A program made the translations under genes and the position numbers. The notes beneath the pieces are model-generated. The model worked only from the letters and a program-made list of their open reading frames with translations. It searched no databases and was not told where the DNA came from. Below, in pieces: positions 1 through 7,709 of a DNA stretch of 64,000 bases; positions within the stretch are counted from its first letter, which is position 1, and each line of letters starts with the position of its first letter. This stretch comes from Cupriavidus phytohabitans (GTDB lineage Bacteria > Pseudomonadota > Gammaproteobacteria > Burkholderiales > Burkholderiaceae): assembly GCF_000426345.1 (NCBI RefSeq), contig NZ_AUFE01000013.1:62001-126000 (forward strand). The letters are read 5' to 3'.

Positions 1-358
1 GCAGCGCCGCGGCGAGGCAGCCCGCCAGCCAGTCGGCCAGCGGCAGCGCGTGGCCGAACTTGAGCGACAGCACCAGGCTGTCCTGCGGGCTGGCGTAGTC
101 GCCCAGCGTGCAGGCATGGTCGAACGCCGGCGGCATGGCGGCGCAGGCCGCGCAACCGGCATGGCGGCCCAGCGCCAGCGCGCAAACGGGGCAGCGCCGT
201 AGCGGCCGCAGCAGGTCGGCGGCACACGGCGCGCACACCACGTCGCGCTGCACGCTGCCGCACAGCGCGCAGGCGCTTGGCAGCAGTGCCGGGGCGGCGG
301 CTTGCCAGGCGCCGAGGGCCCACTTGGCGCCCATCGCGGCGCCCATCGCGGCGCCCAT
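1..358 (-). CDS. comF: ComF family phosphoribosyltransferase-like protein (3' part outside window)
   Basis: The minus strand reads a cysteine-rich N-terminus typical of ComF: two pairs of cysteines (CALCG, then CAPC, CPVC and CAAC) that would form a zinc-binding region, followed by FDHACTLGDYASPQDSLVL and KFGHALPLADWLAGCLA. The phosphoribosyltransferase domain lies beyond the left edge, so the gene is partial here. Three in-frame ATG codons (starts at 358, 346 and 334) come from a 12-bp unit repeated three times, so the exact start is uncertain. It diverges from bioC, a neighbour arrangement I recall from other Burkholderiales. ComF proteins are linked to DNA uptake in competent bacteria, but in non-competent species the role is unclear. 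Confidence 0.8.
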   Translation of the reverse strand, partial: MGAAMGAAMGAKWALGAWQAAAPALLPSACALCGSVQRDVVCAPCAADLLRPLRRCPVCALALGRHAGCAACAAMPPAFDHACTLGDYASPQDSLVLSLKFGHALPLADWLAGCLAAAL

Positions 359-466
359 CGCGGCGCGCGCGTATACTTGCCGTCCGGCCGCGGCCCATCG
401 GGCGCGGCGGCCGCGTTCGTCCGGCGCGCGCGCCGTTTCCTGGTTTTCTTGCTGCCCTGCCTGTCC

Positions 467-1438
467 GTGTCCCTGCATGCCGCCGATCTCCCCGATAGCT
501 CCGCTGGTCCCGATGCCTTCCTGCCGCCCGCGCGCCTGACCCGGCTCGCCTTCGACCGGCGCAGCCGCAACTTCGGCCAGCTGGACTTCCTGCTGGGCGA
601 GATCGGCCGCCGCATGCAGGAGCGAATGGAGGTGATCCGGCTGGCGCCGCAGCGTGCGCTGGACATCGGCTGCGGCCACGGCCAGGGGCTGGCGGCGCTG
701 CGCGCCCGCTTCCCTGATGCGCAGATCGCCGGCCTCGACATCTCCGGGGCGATGCTGGCCGAAGCCGGCCAGCGCGACCCGCAGCGCCATCCGGGCTGGC
801 TCGGCCGCATGCTGGGCAAGCGGCCGCTGTTCGACCTGGTGCAGGGCGATCTTGCCACACTGCCGTTTGCGCCCGCGAGCTTCGACCTGCTGTGGTCCAA
901 CCTGGCGCTGCACTGGCATCCCGAGCCGCACCGCGTATTCCCGGAATGGCATCGCGTGACGCGCGACGAGGGGCTGGTGCTGTTCTCGCTGTTCGGCCCC
1001 GACACCCTGGGCGAACTGCGCGCGGCCTTTGCCGAAGTCGACGACGCGCCCCATACGTTGCGTTTTGTCGACATGCACGACATTGGCGACATGCTGGTCC
1101 ACGGCGGCTGGTCCACGCCGGTGATGGACATGGAAACGCTGACCGTGACCTACGAGTCGCCCGCTACGCTGCTGCATGAGGTGCAGGCTTTCGGCGGCCT
1201 GCGCGGCCCGGCCGGCGCGCTGCCGCAAGGCCTGCGCGGCCGCTGCTGGTACCAGGCGCTGACGCAGGCGCTGGAGCGGCGCCGCAACGCCGACGGGGTG
1301 ATCCCGCTGACCTTCGAGATCGTCTACGGCCATGCGTGGAAGCTGGCGCCGCGTGGCGGCCAGGCGCTGGACGACCAGGGCCGTGCCGTGGTGCCGCTGG
1401 ACCAGATCGGCCGTGCCAGGCCCCGTAGGACAGGTTAA
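467..1438 (+). CDS. bioC: BioC-like malonyl-ACP O-methyltransferase
   Basis: SAM-dependent class I methyltransferase. Motif I is LDIGCGHGQGL with the acidic LDIS at the next strand, followed by FDLLWSNLALHWHPEPHRVF, the BioC-type sequence. BioC methylates malonyl-ACP so that it can enter fatty acid elongation as a disguised primer for the pimeloyl chain of biotin. The open frame extends upstream to 302, but that extension is antisense to comF and is a low-complexity Gly/Ala/Arg stretch. I placed the start at the GTG at 467, just before the conserved LTRLAFDRRSRNF. The start is uncertain; the product is fairly sure from the family pattern and comF neighbourhood. Confidence 0.75.
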   Translation: MSLHAADLPDSSAGPDAFLPPARLTRLAFDRRSRNFGQLDFLLGEIGRRMQERMEVIRLAPQRALDIGCGHGQGLAALRARFPDAQIAGLDISGAMLAEAGQRDPQRHPGWLGRMLGKRPLFDLVQGDLATLPFAPASFDLLWSNLALHWHPEPHRVFPEWHRVTRDEGLVLFSLFGPDTLGELRAAFAEVDDAPHTLRFVDMHDIGDMLVHGGWSTPVMDMETLTVTYESPATLLHEVQAFGGLRGPAGALPQGLRGRCWYQALTQALERRRNADGVIPLTFEIVYGHAWKLAPRGGQALDDQGRAVVPLDQIGRARPRRTG

Positions 1439-1558
1439 AACAGAGTTAACTTGCGCATGCGACAGATTGCCGCAGGCCGAGTGCTGGCGCGGGGTCCCGG
1501 GCAGTTCCGCAGGCACAGAATCGAGCGGCGCGCAAGCGCCCTGGTCAAGGACCGCCCT

Positions 1559-1586
1559 TGTCCGTGTATGGGAAGCGCCCTATAAT
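1559..1586 (+). promoter_or_regulatory. Sigma-70 type promoter for the cytochrome oxidase operon
   Basis: TTGTCC (1559-1564; four of six consensus bases) is followed after 16 bp by a perfect TATAAT (1581-1586). It lies about 115 bp upstream of the DUF2244 start, in the 261-bp gap after bioC, and faces the cox genes. No other strong candidate was seen in that gap. Confidence 0.6.
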
Positions 1587-1699
1587 GCGCCAGTTTGTCG
1601 CAGTGGTCCCCTGGCACAAGAACGTCCTGGTTTTGCACCTGCACTGTGCAGCCCGGGCGCCAACGTCCCGGGTGTGCATCCGATGCAGAGTGGTTGGCG

Positions 1700-2209
1700 A
1701 TGCAAGACTTGGGTATCGCATTCCAGACGGCAGGTGGTGACTCCGGCGGAAATCACGACGGACCTTTCCCCCCGCCCCACGACTGGCTGATGAAGCGGAA
1801 TTGCTCGCTGAGTCCACGCCAGGTCGGCTGGTTTTACCTCTCGATCCTCACTGTCTCGCTTGTCATTGCGTTGTTTTTCGCGTGGCAAGGGTCCTGGCTC
1901 GTGCTGCCGTTTGCAAGCATCGAGCTGGCGGGGCTGGGGATCGCCCTGCTTGTGTATGCGCGCCATGCGACAGACTATGAGCGCGTCAGCATTACCGACG
2001 GCATGCTGGTCGTGGAGACAGCCAGCGGCACGCAGGTGACGCGCCACGAATTCAACCCGCGCTGGGTGCGGGTCGAACTGGGTGAATCGCTCCGCGCGCT
2101 GGTGACGCTGCGCTCGGGCGGGCGTGAGGTACAGGTGGGGTGTTACGTGGACCCGTACCGGCGACGCAAGTTCGCGCAGGAGCTCGCAGCGGCGTTGCGC
2201 CACCTCTGA
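1700..2209 (+). CDS. DUF2244 domain-containing integral membrane protein
   Basis: Small protein of about 169 residues. After a hydrophilic N-terminus come RNCSLSPRQVGWFYLSILTVSL and a second hydrophobic stretch (WLVLPFASIELAGLGIALLVYA), giving two close membrane helices, then a soluble tail with RVSITDGMLVVET and a basic C-terminus. This pattern matches DUF2244, a family of unknown function that often sits beside cytochrome oxidase genes. The open frame reaches 1595, but that part overlaps the promoter region. I chose the ATG at 1700; an ATG at 1790 is also possible. It is the first gene behind the 1559-1586 promoter and ends 58 bp before coxB. Confidence 0.75.
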   Translation: MQDLGIAFQTAGGDSGGNHDGPFPPPHDWLMKRNCSLSPRQVGWFYLSILTVSLVIALFFAWQGSWLVLPFASIELAGLGIALLVYARHATDYERVSITDGMLVVETASGTQVTRHEFNPRWVRVELGESLRALVTLRSGGREVQVGCYVDPYRRRKFAQELAAALRHL

Positions 2210-2267
2210 GAGGGGGGCAGGGCGGCGGCGGGGACAGATTTGAATCTGTAAATTGGGTAGATAACAA

Positions 2268-3530
2268 ATGAAAATGTGGAAGAAGGCATCCGCAGCTTGT
2301 CTGGCAGGTGCGTCCCTGCTTGCCAGCCACGCGGCGTTCGCGGTCAGCGACATGCCCGGCGGGCCCGCCGTGCGCCAGCTCAACCTGACCGAGCCCGTTA
2401 CCAAGATCGCCGAACAGATTCACTGGCTGAACTGGATGATGCTGATCATCTGCACGGTGATCTTCGTCGCGGTGTTCGCCGTGATGTTCTATTCCATCTT
2501 CACGCACCGCAAGGCGAAGGGCTCGAAGCCTGCCTCCTTCCACGAAAGCATCACGGTCGAGGTGGTCTGGACCATCGTCCCGTTCCTGATCGTGATCGCG
2601 ATGGCGCTGCCGGCGACCAAGACCGTGGTCGCGATGAAGGACACCACCAACTCCGACATCACCATCAAGGCCACCGGCTACCAGTGGAAGTGGGGCTATG
2701 ACTACCTGAAGGGCGAAGGCGAGGGCATCTCGTTCGTGTCGACCCTGACCACCCCGCGCGAGCAGATCAACAACGAGCAGCCCAAGGGCAACACCTACCT
2801 GATGGAGGTGGACAACGAGCTGGTCGTGCCGGTCAACAAGAAGATCCGCATCGTTACCACCGCCAACGACGTGATCCACGCCTGGATGATCCCGGCCTTC
2901 GGCGTCAAGCAGGATGCGATTCCCGGCTTCGTGCGCGACACCTGGTTCAAGGCCGAGAAGATCGGCGTGTACCGCGGCCAGTGTGCCGAGCTGTGCGGCA
3001 AGGAACACGCCTTCATGCCGATCGTGGTGCGCGTGGTGTCGGACGCCGACTACACCAAGTGGGTCGACGGCAAGAAGAAAGAGCTGATGGCCAAGGCCGA
3101 CGATCCCAACAAGACCTGGACGCTGGATGAATCCAAGGTCCGTGGCGAGAAGGTCTACGCCGCCAACTGCGCGGTCTGCCACCAGCCCAACGGCAAGGGC
3201 GGCGGCGCCTTCCCGGCGCTGGACGGTTCCAAGCTGGTCAATGGCCCGAAGGCCGGCCAGATGCACATCCTGCTGGAAGGCAAGGGCGGCATGCCGTCGT
3301 GGAAGCAGCTGTCGGATACCGAGCTGGCAGCGGTCATGACCTATACGCGCAACGCCTGGAGCAACAAGACGGGTGAAGTGATCCAGCCGGGCGACTTCGT
3401 GGGTGCCCGCGCGGGCAAGTTCCCCGAAGGTGGCGGCGCAGGCGGCGAGGCCCCCAAGGCCGACGCCAAGCCCGCGGACAAGACCGGCGCCAAGCAGGCC
3501 AGCCTCGCGGACAACCGCGTCGCAGGCTGA
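2268..3530 (+). CDS. coxB: Cytochrome c oxidase subunit II with fused cytochrome c domain
   Basis: Carries the CuA electron-entry site of the aa3/caa3 oxidase. A signal peptide (about residues 1-26, ending AAFA) is followed by two membrane helices and a periplasmic cupredoxin domain. The CuA ligands appear as CAELCGKEHAFM near residue 240. A C-terminal extension has a haem c motif CAVCH at about residues 301-305 and a downstream methionine region (GGMPSW), so this is a subunit II fused to cytochrome c. The tail is Ala/Lys-rich and probably disordered. At 420 residues it is longer than plain CoxB because of the fusion. ctaD follows 38 bp later with its own GAGGAG ribosome binding site. Confidence 0.95.
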   Translation: MKMWKKASAACLAGASLLASHAAFAVSDMPGGPAVRQLNLTEPVTKIAEQIHWLNWMMLIICTVIFVAVFAVMFYSIFTHRKAKGSKPASFHESITVEVVWTIVPFLIVIAMALPATKTVVAMKDTTNSDITIKATGYQWKWGYDYLKGEGEGISFVSTLTTPREQINNEQPKGNTYLMEVDNELVVPVNKKIRIVTTANDVIHAWMIPAFGVKQDAIPGFVRDTWFKAEKIGVYRGQCAELCGKEHAFMPIVVRVVSDADYTKWVDGKKKELMAKADDPNKTWTLDESKVRGEKVYAANCAVCHQPNGKGGGAFPALDGSKLVNGPKAGQMHILLEGKGGMPSWKQLSDTELAAVMTYTRNAWSNKTGEVIQPGDFVGARAGKFPEGGGAGGEAPKADAKPADKTGAKQASLADNRVAG

Positions 3531-3568
3531 CCCGCTGAAGACAGAACAGGATTAGAGGAGCATTTGCG

Positions 3569-5176
3569 ATGAGTACTGCTACCCCGGACGCGCTCGCCCA
3601 TCCGCACGATCACGCGCATGACGACCACGCGCACGATCACCCGCATGGCTGGCGCCGCTGGCTGTTCGCCACCAACCACAAGGACATCGGTACGCTGTAC
3701 CTGCTGTTCTCGTTCATCATGCTGCTGTCGGGCGGCCTGCTGGCGCTGCTGATCCGCCTGGAGCTGTTCGAGCCGGGCCTGCAGTTCTTCCGCCCCGAGC
3801 TGTTCAACCAGTTCACCACCATGCACGGCCTGGTGATGGTGTTCGGCGCGATCATGCCGGCCTTCGTCGGCTTCGCCAACTGGATGATCCCGCTGCAGAT
3901 CGGCGCGTCCGACATGGCATTCGCGCGCATGAACAACTTCAGCTTCTGGCTGATGCCGCCCGCCGCGCTGCTGCTGGCTGGCTCGTTCTTCGCCCCGGGC
4001 GGCGCCACCGCCGCCGGCTGGACCCTGTACGCGCCGCTGTCGGTGCAGATGGGCCCGGGCATGGACATGGCCATCTTCGCGATGCACATCATGGGCGCGT
4101 CGTCGATCATGGGCTCGATCAACATCATCGTGACCATCCTCAACATGCGCGCCCCGGGCATGACGCTGATGAAGATGCCGATGTTCTGCTGGACCTGGCT
4201 GATCACCGCCTACCTGCTGATCGCCGTGATGCCCGTGCTGGCCGGCGCCATCACCATGGTGCTGACCGACCGCCATTTCGGCACGAGCTTCTTCTCGGCC
4301 GCCGGCGGCGGCGATCCGGTGATGTACCAGCACATCTTCTGGTTCTTCGGCCACCCCGAGGTGTACATCATGATCCTGCCGGCCTTCGGGATCATCTCGC
4401 AGGTGGTGCCGGCGTTCGCCCGCAAGCGCCTGTTCGGCTACAGCTCGATGGTGTACGCCACCGCCTCGATCGCCATCCTGTCGTTCATCGTGTGGGCCCA
4501 CCACATGTTCACGACCGGCATGCCGGTGACCGGCCAGCTGTTCTTCATGTACGCGACCATGCTGATCGCGGTGCCCACCGCCGTGAAGATCTTCAACTGG
4601 ATCGCAACGATGTGGCGCGGCTCGATGACCTTCGAGACCCCGATGCTGTTCTCGATCGGCTTCATCTTCGTGTTCACCATCGGTGGCTTCACCGGCCTGA
4701 TGCCGGCGGTGGCCCCGATCGACATCCAGCTGCAGGACACCTACTTCATCGTGGCGCACTTCCACTATGTGCTGGTGGCCGGCTCGCTGTTCGCGCTGTT
4801 CGCGGGCTTCTACTACTGGGGTCCGAAGTGGAGCGGGTTCATGTACAACGAAGCCCGCGGCAAGGTCCACTTCTGGGGTTCGCTGATCTTCTTCAACGTG
4901 ACCTTCTTCCCGATGCACTTCCTGGGCCTGGCCGGCATGCCGCGCCGCTACGCCGACTACCCGACCCAGTTCACCGACTTCAACGCGGTTGCGTCGATCG
5001 GTGCGCTCGGCTTCGGCCTGATGCAGGTGTATTTCTTCTTCTTCGTGGTGCTGCCGTCGTACCGTGGCGGCGAGAAGGCCGCGGACAAGCCGTGGGAAGG
5101 CGCGGAAGGCCTGGAATGGACCGTGCCGTCGCCGGCGCCGTTCCACACCTTTGAAGTGCCCCCGCAGGTCCGCTGA
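3569..5176 (+). CDS. ctaD: Cytochrome c oxidase subunit I
   Basis: Catalytic haem-copper subunit, 535 residues and about twelve membrane helices. The CuB ligand and His-Tyr crosslink motif HPEVYIMILPAFG is present, followed by the two adjacent CuB histidines (WAHHMFTTGM) and the haem ligands in HFHYVLVAGS. The first 30 residues are unusually rich in His and Asp (HPHDHAHDDHAHDHPHG) before the conserved WRRWLFATNHKDIGTLY. It oxidises cytochrome c, reduces oxygen and pumps protons in the inner membrane. A clear ribosome binding site (AGAGGAG) precedes the ATG. Confidence 0.97.
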   Translation: MSTATPDALAHPHDHAHDDHAHDHPHGWRRWLFATNHKDIGTLYLLFSFIMLLSGGLLALLIRLELFEPGLQFFRPELFNQFTTMHGLVMVFGAIMPAFVGFANWMIPLQIGASDMAFARMNNFSFWLMPPAALLLAGSFFAPGGATAAGWTLYAPLSVQMGPGMDMAIFAMHIMGASSIMGSINIIVTILNMRAPGMTLMKMPMFCWTWLITAYLLIAVMPVLAGAITMVLTDRHFGTSFFSAAGGGDPVMYQHIFWFFGHPEVYIMILPAFGIISQVVPAFARKRLFGYSSMVYATASIAILSFIVWAHHMFTTGMPVTGQLFFMYATMLIAVPTAVKIFNWIATMWRGSMTFETPMLFSIGFIFVFTIGGFTGLMPAVAPIDIQLQDTYFIVAHFHYVLVAGSLFALFAGFYYWGPKWSGFMYNEARGKVHFWGSLIFFNVTFFPMHFLGLAGMPRRYADYPTQFTDFNAVASIGALGFGLMQVYFFFFVVLPSYRGGEKAADKPWEGAEGLEWTVPSPAPFHTFEVPPQVR

Positions 5177-5245
5177 AGCGGTATTGCGCAACAAGGCAGC
5201 GGGGGGCGGCAGCGTCCGCCTCCCGCGCCGGCAGGTAAGCAAACG

Positions 5246-5377
5246 ATGCAGGCTCCAGACAAAAACCCATCACACCCGGACCCGAAGGCCGCCAACCGGC
5301 GCCTTGGCCTGATCCTGCTGTCGATCGTGGTGGTTTTCTTTTTGGGGTTCTTCGCCAAGATGGTGTTCCTGGGCTGA
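5246..5377 (+). CDS. Cytochrome oxidase small assembly protein (43 aa)
   Basis: A 43-residue frame starting MQAPDKNPSHPDP, with a short polar head, a basic KAANRRLG segment, and one membrane helix (LILLSIVVVFFLGFFAKMVFLG) that ends the protein. It lies between ctaD and ctaG with an 18-bp gap to ctaG. Short single-helix proteins at this position are known in beta-proteobacterial cox operons as small oxidase assembly proteins. The assignment rests on position and topology because there is little sequence to compare. A stable helper of Cox11 copper delivery or of subunit I insertion is my inference. Confidence 0.75.
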   Translation: MQAPDKNPSHPDPKAANRRLGLILLSIVVVFFLGFFAKMVFLG

Positions 5378-5394
5378 GGTGGCAGGGTAGCGAG

Positions 5395-6018
5395 ATGAGC
5401 GTCGACCAGCAGGGCAGGGAAGCGCAGGGAGCGCGGGAAGCCGACAAGCGCTTCAACCGCGGCATGATGGTGCGATTGATAGTGATCGTCGCCGTGATGT
5501 TCGGCTTCGGCTATGCGCTGGTTCCGCTGTACAAGAAGATCTGCGACATCACCGGCATCAACGTGGTGACCACGCGCGAGCTGCATGGCGGCTCGGTGAA
5601 GAACACGCAGGTCGACAAGAGCCGCACGGTCACGGTGGAGTTCGACTCCAACGCGCGCGGGCCCTTTGCCTTCCGTCCGGTCAGGAACAGCATGGAAGTG
5701 CATCCGGGCGAGATGATGACCATCGTCTACGAGGTGGCCAACGGGCAGCCGCGCGATATCTCCGCGCAGGCCATCCCGAGCTACGCCCCCAAGCAGGCGA
5801 CCCAGTATTTCAAGAAGCTGGAGTGCTTCTGCTTCAAGCAGCAGACACTCAAGGCGAACGAGGCGCGCGAGATGCCGGTCGTGTTCGTGATCGATCCCGC
5901 GCTGCCCAAGGATGTGAAGAGCATTACGCTGTCGTACACCTTCTTCGAGGTGGGCACGCCGGTGGCGCAGGCCCCCGAGGGCCAGTTGGCACCGACGCCG
6001 GCGGGCAAGGGCAGCTGA
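5395..6018 (+). CDS. ctaG: Cytochrome c oxidase assembly protein CtaG (Cox11 family)
   Basis: Copper chaperone that delivers copper to the CuB site of subunit I. It has one N-terminal membrane anchor (VRLIVIVAVMFGFGYALVPLY) followed by KKICDITGIN, and the copper-binding ECFCFKQQ motif near residue 145. The rest is the immunoglobulin-like Cox11 domain. Length (207 residues) is normal for the family. The gene sits between the small assembly peptide and the DUF2970 gene, inside the oxidase operon, as expected for a dedicated assembly factor. Confidence 0.93.
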   Translation: MSVDQQGREAQGAREADKRFNRGMMVRLIVIVAVMFGFGYALVPLYKKICDITGINVVTTRELHGGSVKNTQVDKSRTVTVEFDSNARGPFAFRPVRNSMEVHPGEMMTIVYEVANGQPRDISAQAIPSYAPKQATQYFKKLECFCFKQQTLKANEAREMPVVFVIDPALPKDVKSITLSYTFFEVGTPVAQAPEGQLAPTPAGKGS

Positions 6019-6031
6019 GGCGAGGGGCGCG

Positions 6032-6256
6032 ATGGACGAACTGAAGGACGCCGCCAAACGGAAGATGTCTTTCGCGCAGACCATGCGCGCGGTGCTGTGG
6101 TCGTTTATCGGCCTGCGCAAGGGCGCGGAGCACGAGCGCGACATGGCGCGGCTGAACCCGGTGCATGTGGTCATCGCCGGGCTGATCGCCGTGGCAGTCT
6201 TTATCGCGGTGCTGATCGTCATCGTGCGGATGGTGGTCAGCCAGGCGGCAGGGTAG
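6032..6256 (+). CDS. DUF2970 domain-containing small membrane protein
   Basis: A 74-residue protein: MDELKDAAKRK, then FAQTMRAVLWSFIGLRKG, the recognisable DUF2970 signature, and one C-terminal membrane helix (VVIAGLIAVAVFIAVLIVIV). The function of the family is not known. It starts 13 bp after ctaG and 140 bp before ctaE, so it is probably cotranscribed and may help oxidase assembly. No other genes are seen in the 140-bp gap to ctaE. Confidence 0.8.
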   Translation: MDELKDAAKRKMSFAQTMRAVLWSFIGLRKGAEHERDMARLNPVHVVIAGLIAVAVFIAVLIVIVRMVVSQAAG

Positions 6257-6396
6257 CAAGGCAGGAAGGGTAGACAACAAGGCAGTCGCAGAAAAACAAC
6301 CGCGCCGGCGCGGCCGTCCAGAGGAGGCGGGCGGCCCCGGGAAACCGGCACGGATAACGAATACTGAATCAAAGACTCTGAGCTGGAGATAAAAGA

Positions 6397-7257
6397 ATGA
6401 GTGCGAATCGCGCAAACGCTCCGTACTACTTCGTACCGGGCCCGTCGCGCCACCCGATCACCGCAAGCTTCGGCCTGCTGATGACAGGTGCGGGCGCCGC
6501 CGGTTGGGTAAACGGGCAATCCTGGGCGCCGTACCTGTGCGTCTTCGGCTTGCTGTGGTTCCTGTTCGTGCTCAAGAGCTGGTTCGGCGACGCCATCAGC
6601 GAGTCCGAAGGCGGGATGTACGGCAAGAACATCGACCTCTCGTTCCGCTGGTCGATGGGCTGGTTCATCTTCTCCGAGGTGATGTTCTTCGCGGCCTTTT
6701 TCGGCGCGCTGTTCTATGCCCGCGCCATCGCCATGCCATGGCTGGGCGACCTGAACAACAAGATCCTGTGGCCCGACTTCGCCGCGGTGTGGCCGAACGT
6801 GGGACCGGCCGGCGTGGTGGAATCTTTCCAGACCATGGGGCCGTGGCCGATCCCGACCATCAACACCGCGCTGCTGCTGATGTCGGGCCTGACGCTGACC
6901 TGGGCGCACCACGCGCTGCTGGCCGGCAAGCGCAACCAGCTGATCCAGGGCATGGTGCTGACCATCCTGCTGGGCGCGATCTTCATGTGCCTGCAGGTGT
7001 ACGAGTACATGCACGCCTACCAGGACCTGAACCTGAAGCTGACCTCGGGCATCTACGGTTCGACCTTCTTCCTGCTGACCGGCTTCCACGGTTTCCACGT
7101 GACCATGGGCGCGATCATGCTGGCGGTGGTGCTGGGCCGGGTGCTCAAGGGCCACTTCACGCCGGATCACCACTTTGCCTTCGAAGGCGCCGCCTGGTAC
7201 TGGCACTTCGTTGACGTGGTGTGGCTGTTGCTCTACGTCGTGGTGTACTGGCTGTAA
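6397..7257 (+). CDS. ctaE: Cytochrome c oxidase subunit III
   Basis: 286-residue integral membrane subunit III. It starts with YYFVPGPSRHPITASFGL and includes the conserved SEVMFFAAFFGALFYAR segment and the C-terminal HFVDVVWLLLYVVVYWL with its conserved WHFVDxVW pattern. It stabilises subunit I and proton uptake. The ATG is preceded by CTGGAGAT. The gene closes the first half of the operon and is followed by a 26-bp perfect inverted repeat. Confidence 0.95.
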   Translation: MSANRANAPYYFVPGPSRHPITASFGLLMTGAGAAGWVNGQSWAPYLCVFGLLWFLFVLKSWFGDAISESEGGMYGKNIDLSFRWSMGWFIFSEVMFFAAFFGALFYARAIAMPWLGDLNNKILWPDFAAVWPNVGPAGVVESFQTMGPWPIPTINTALLLMSGLTLTWAHHALLAGKRNQLIQGMVLTILLGAIFMCLQVYEYMHAYQDLNLKLTSGIYGSTFFLLTGFHGFHVTMGAIMLAVVLGRVLKGHFTPDHHFAFEGAAWYWHFVDVVWLLLYVVVYWL

Positions 7258-7300
7258 GCTGCCGTACCCGCCGGTCGTCCCAGCAGCGGGACGACCGGCG

Positions 7301-7363
7301 CCAGCGCAAAAGAGAAACGCCGCAGGAGGCCCGGCAGCCTGCGGCGTTTCTCTTTTGCGCTGG
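7301..7363. terminator. Long perfect inverted repeat, probable bidirectional terminator
   Basis: Arms of 26 bp (7301-7326 and 7338-7363) are perfectly complementary around an 11-nt loop. Each arm carries a run of A/T (CAAAAGAGAAA and its complement), so transcripts in either direction would form a stem with U-rich 3' side. It lies between the convergent ctaE and the small membrane-protein gene. Confidence 0.7.
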
Positions 7364-7382
7364 CCTCAAGCCATGCGGCCCG

Positions 7383-7592
7383 TCAGGGCGCCATGCGGAT
7401 GCCCGTGCTGTGGATCCACCCCATCCAGCTCGAGAACAGGATGAACAGGAACAGCGCCACCGAGAAGCCTACGCGCAGCATCAGCGAGCGCATCATGTTG
7501 GGCGTCTTGCCGCGGTCGCGCATCATGAAGAACAGGGCGGAGGCCAGGCTGGCGATGATCAGGATGAAGGCGACGATGATGACGAAGCGCAT
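7383..7592 (-). CDS. Twin transmembrane helix small protein (69 aa)
   Basis: Starts MRFVIIVAFILIIASLASAL, then FFMMRDRGKTPNMMRSLMLRV, and ends with a second hydrophobic helix and GWIHSTGIRMAP. Two helices joined by a short basic loop match the small DUF2909/twin-transmembrane proteins often seen next to SURF1 and ctaE. Function is unknown. It is the only gene on the minus strand within the cox cluster and converges on ctaE. The 117 bp between its start and the SURF1 start would hold two divergent promoters. Confidence 0.75.
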   Translation of the reverse strand: MRFVIIVAFILIIASLASALFFMMRDRGKTPNMMRSLMLRVGFSVALFLFILFSSWMGWIHSTGIRMAP

Positions 7593-7709
7593 GGCGGGGC
7601 GGGTTGGCAGCGGAGCTTGCCGCAGTCTCGTAGTAGTGGCCGCGATGGATGACGGTTCTGCACATTATCGCACCGTGCCCGCGTGCATGCCGCCGGGTAT
7701 GTCGGCGCA

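Noticed and set aside
302..466. N-terminal extension of bioC
   Set aside because: This stretch is antisense to the comF start region, and its peptide is repetitive GAHRGAHRGA, so a start near 467 is more likely.
3341..7206. Long minus-strand frames opposite ctaD, ctaG and ctaE (3341-5242, 4957-7206)
   Set aside because: They are His/Arg/Gly-rich shadows of the cox genes. The plus-strand genes have clear motifs and ribosome binding sites.
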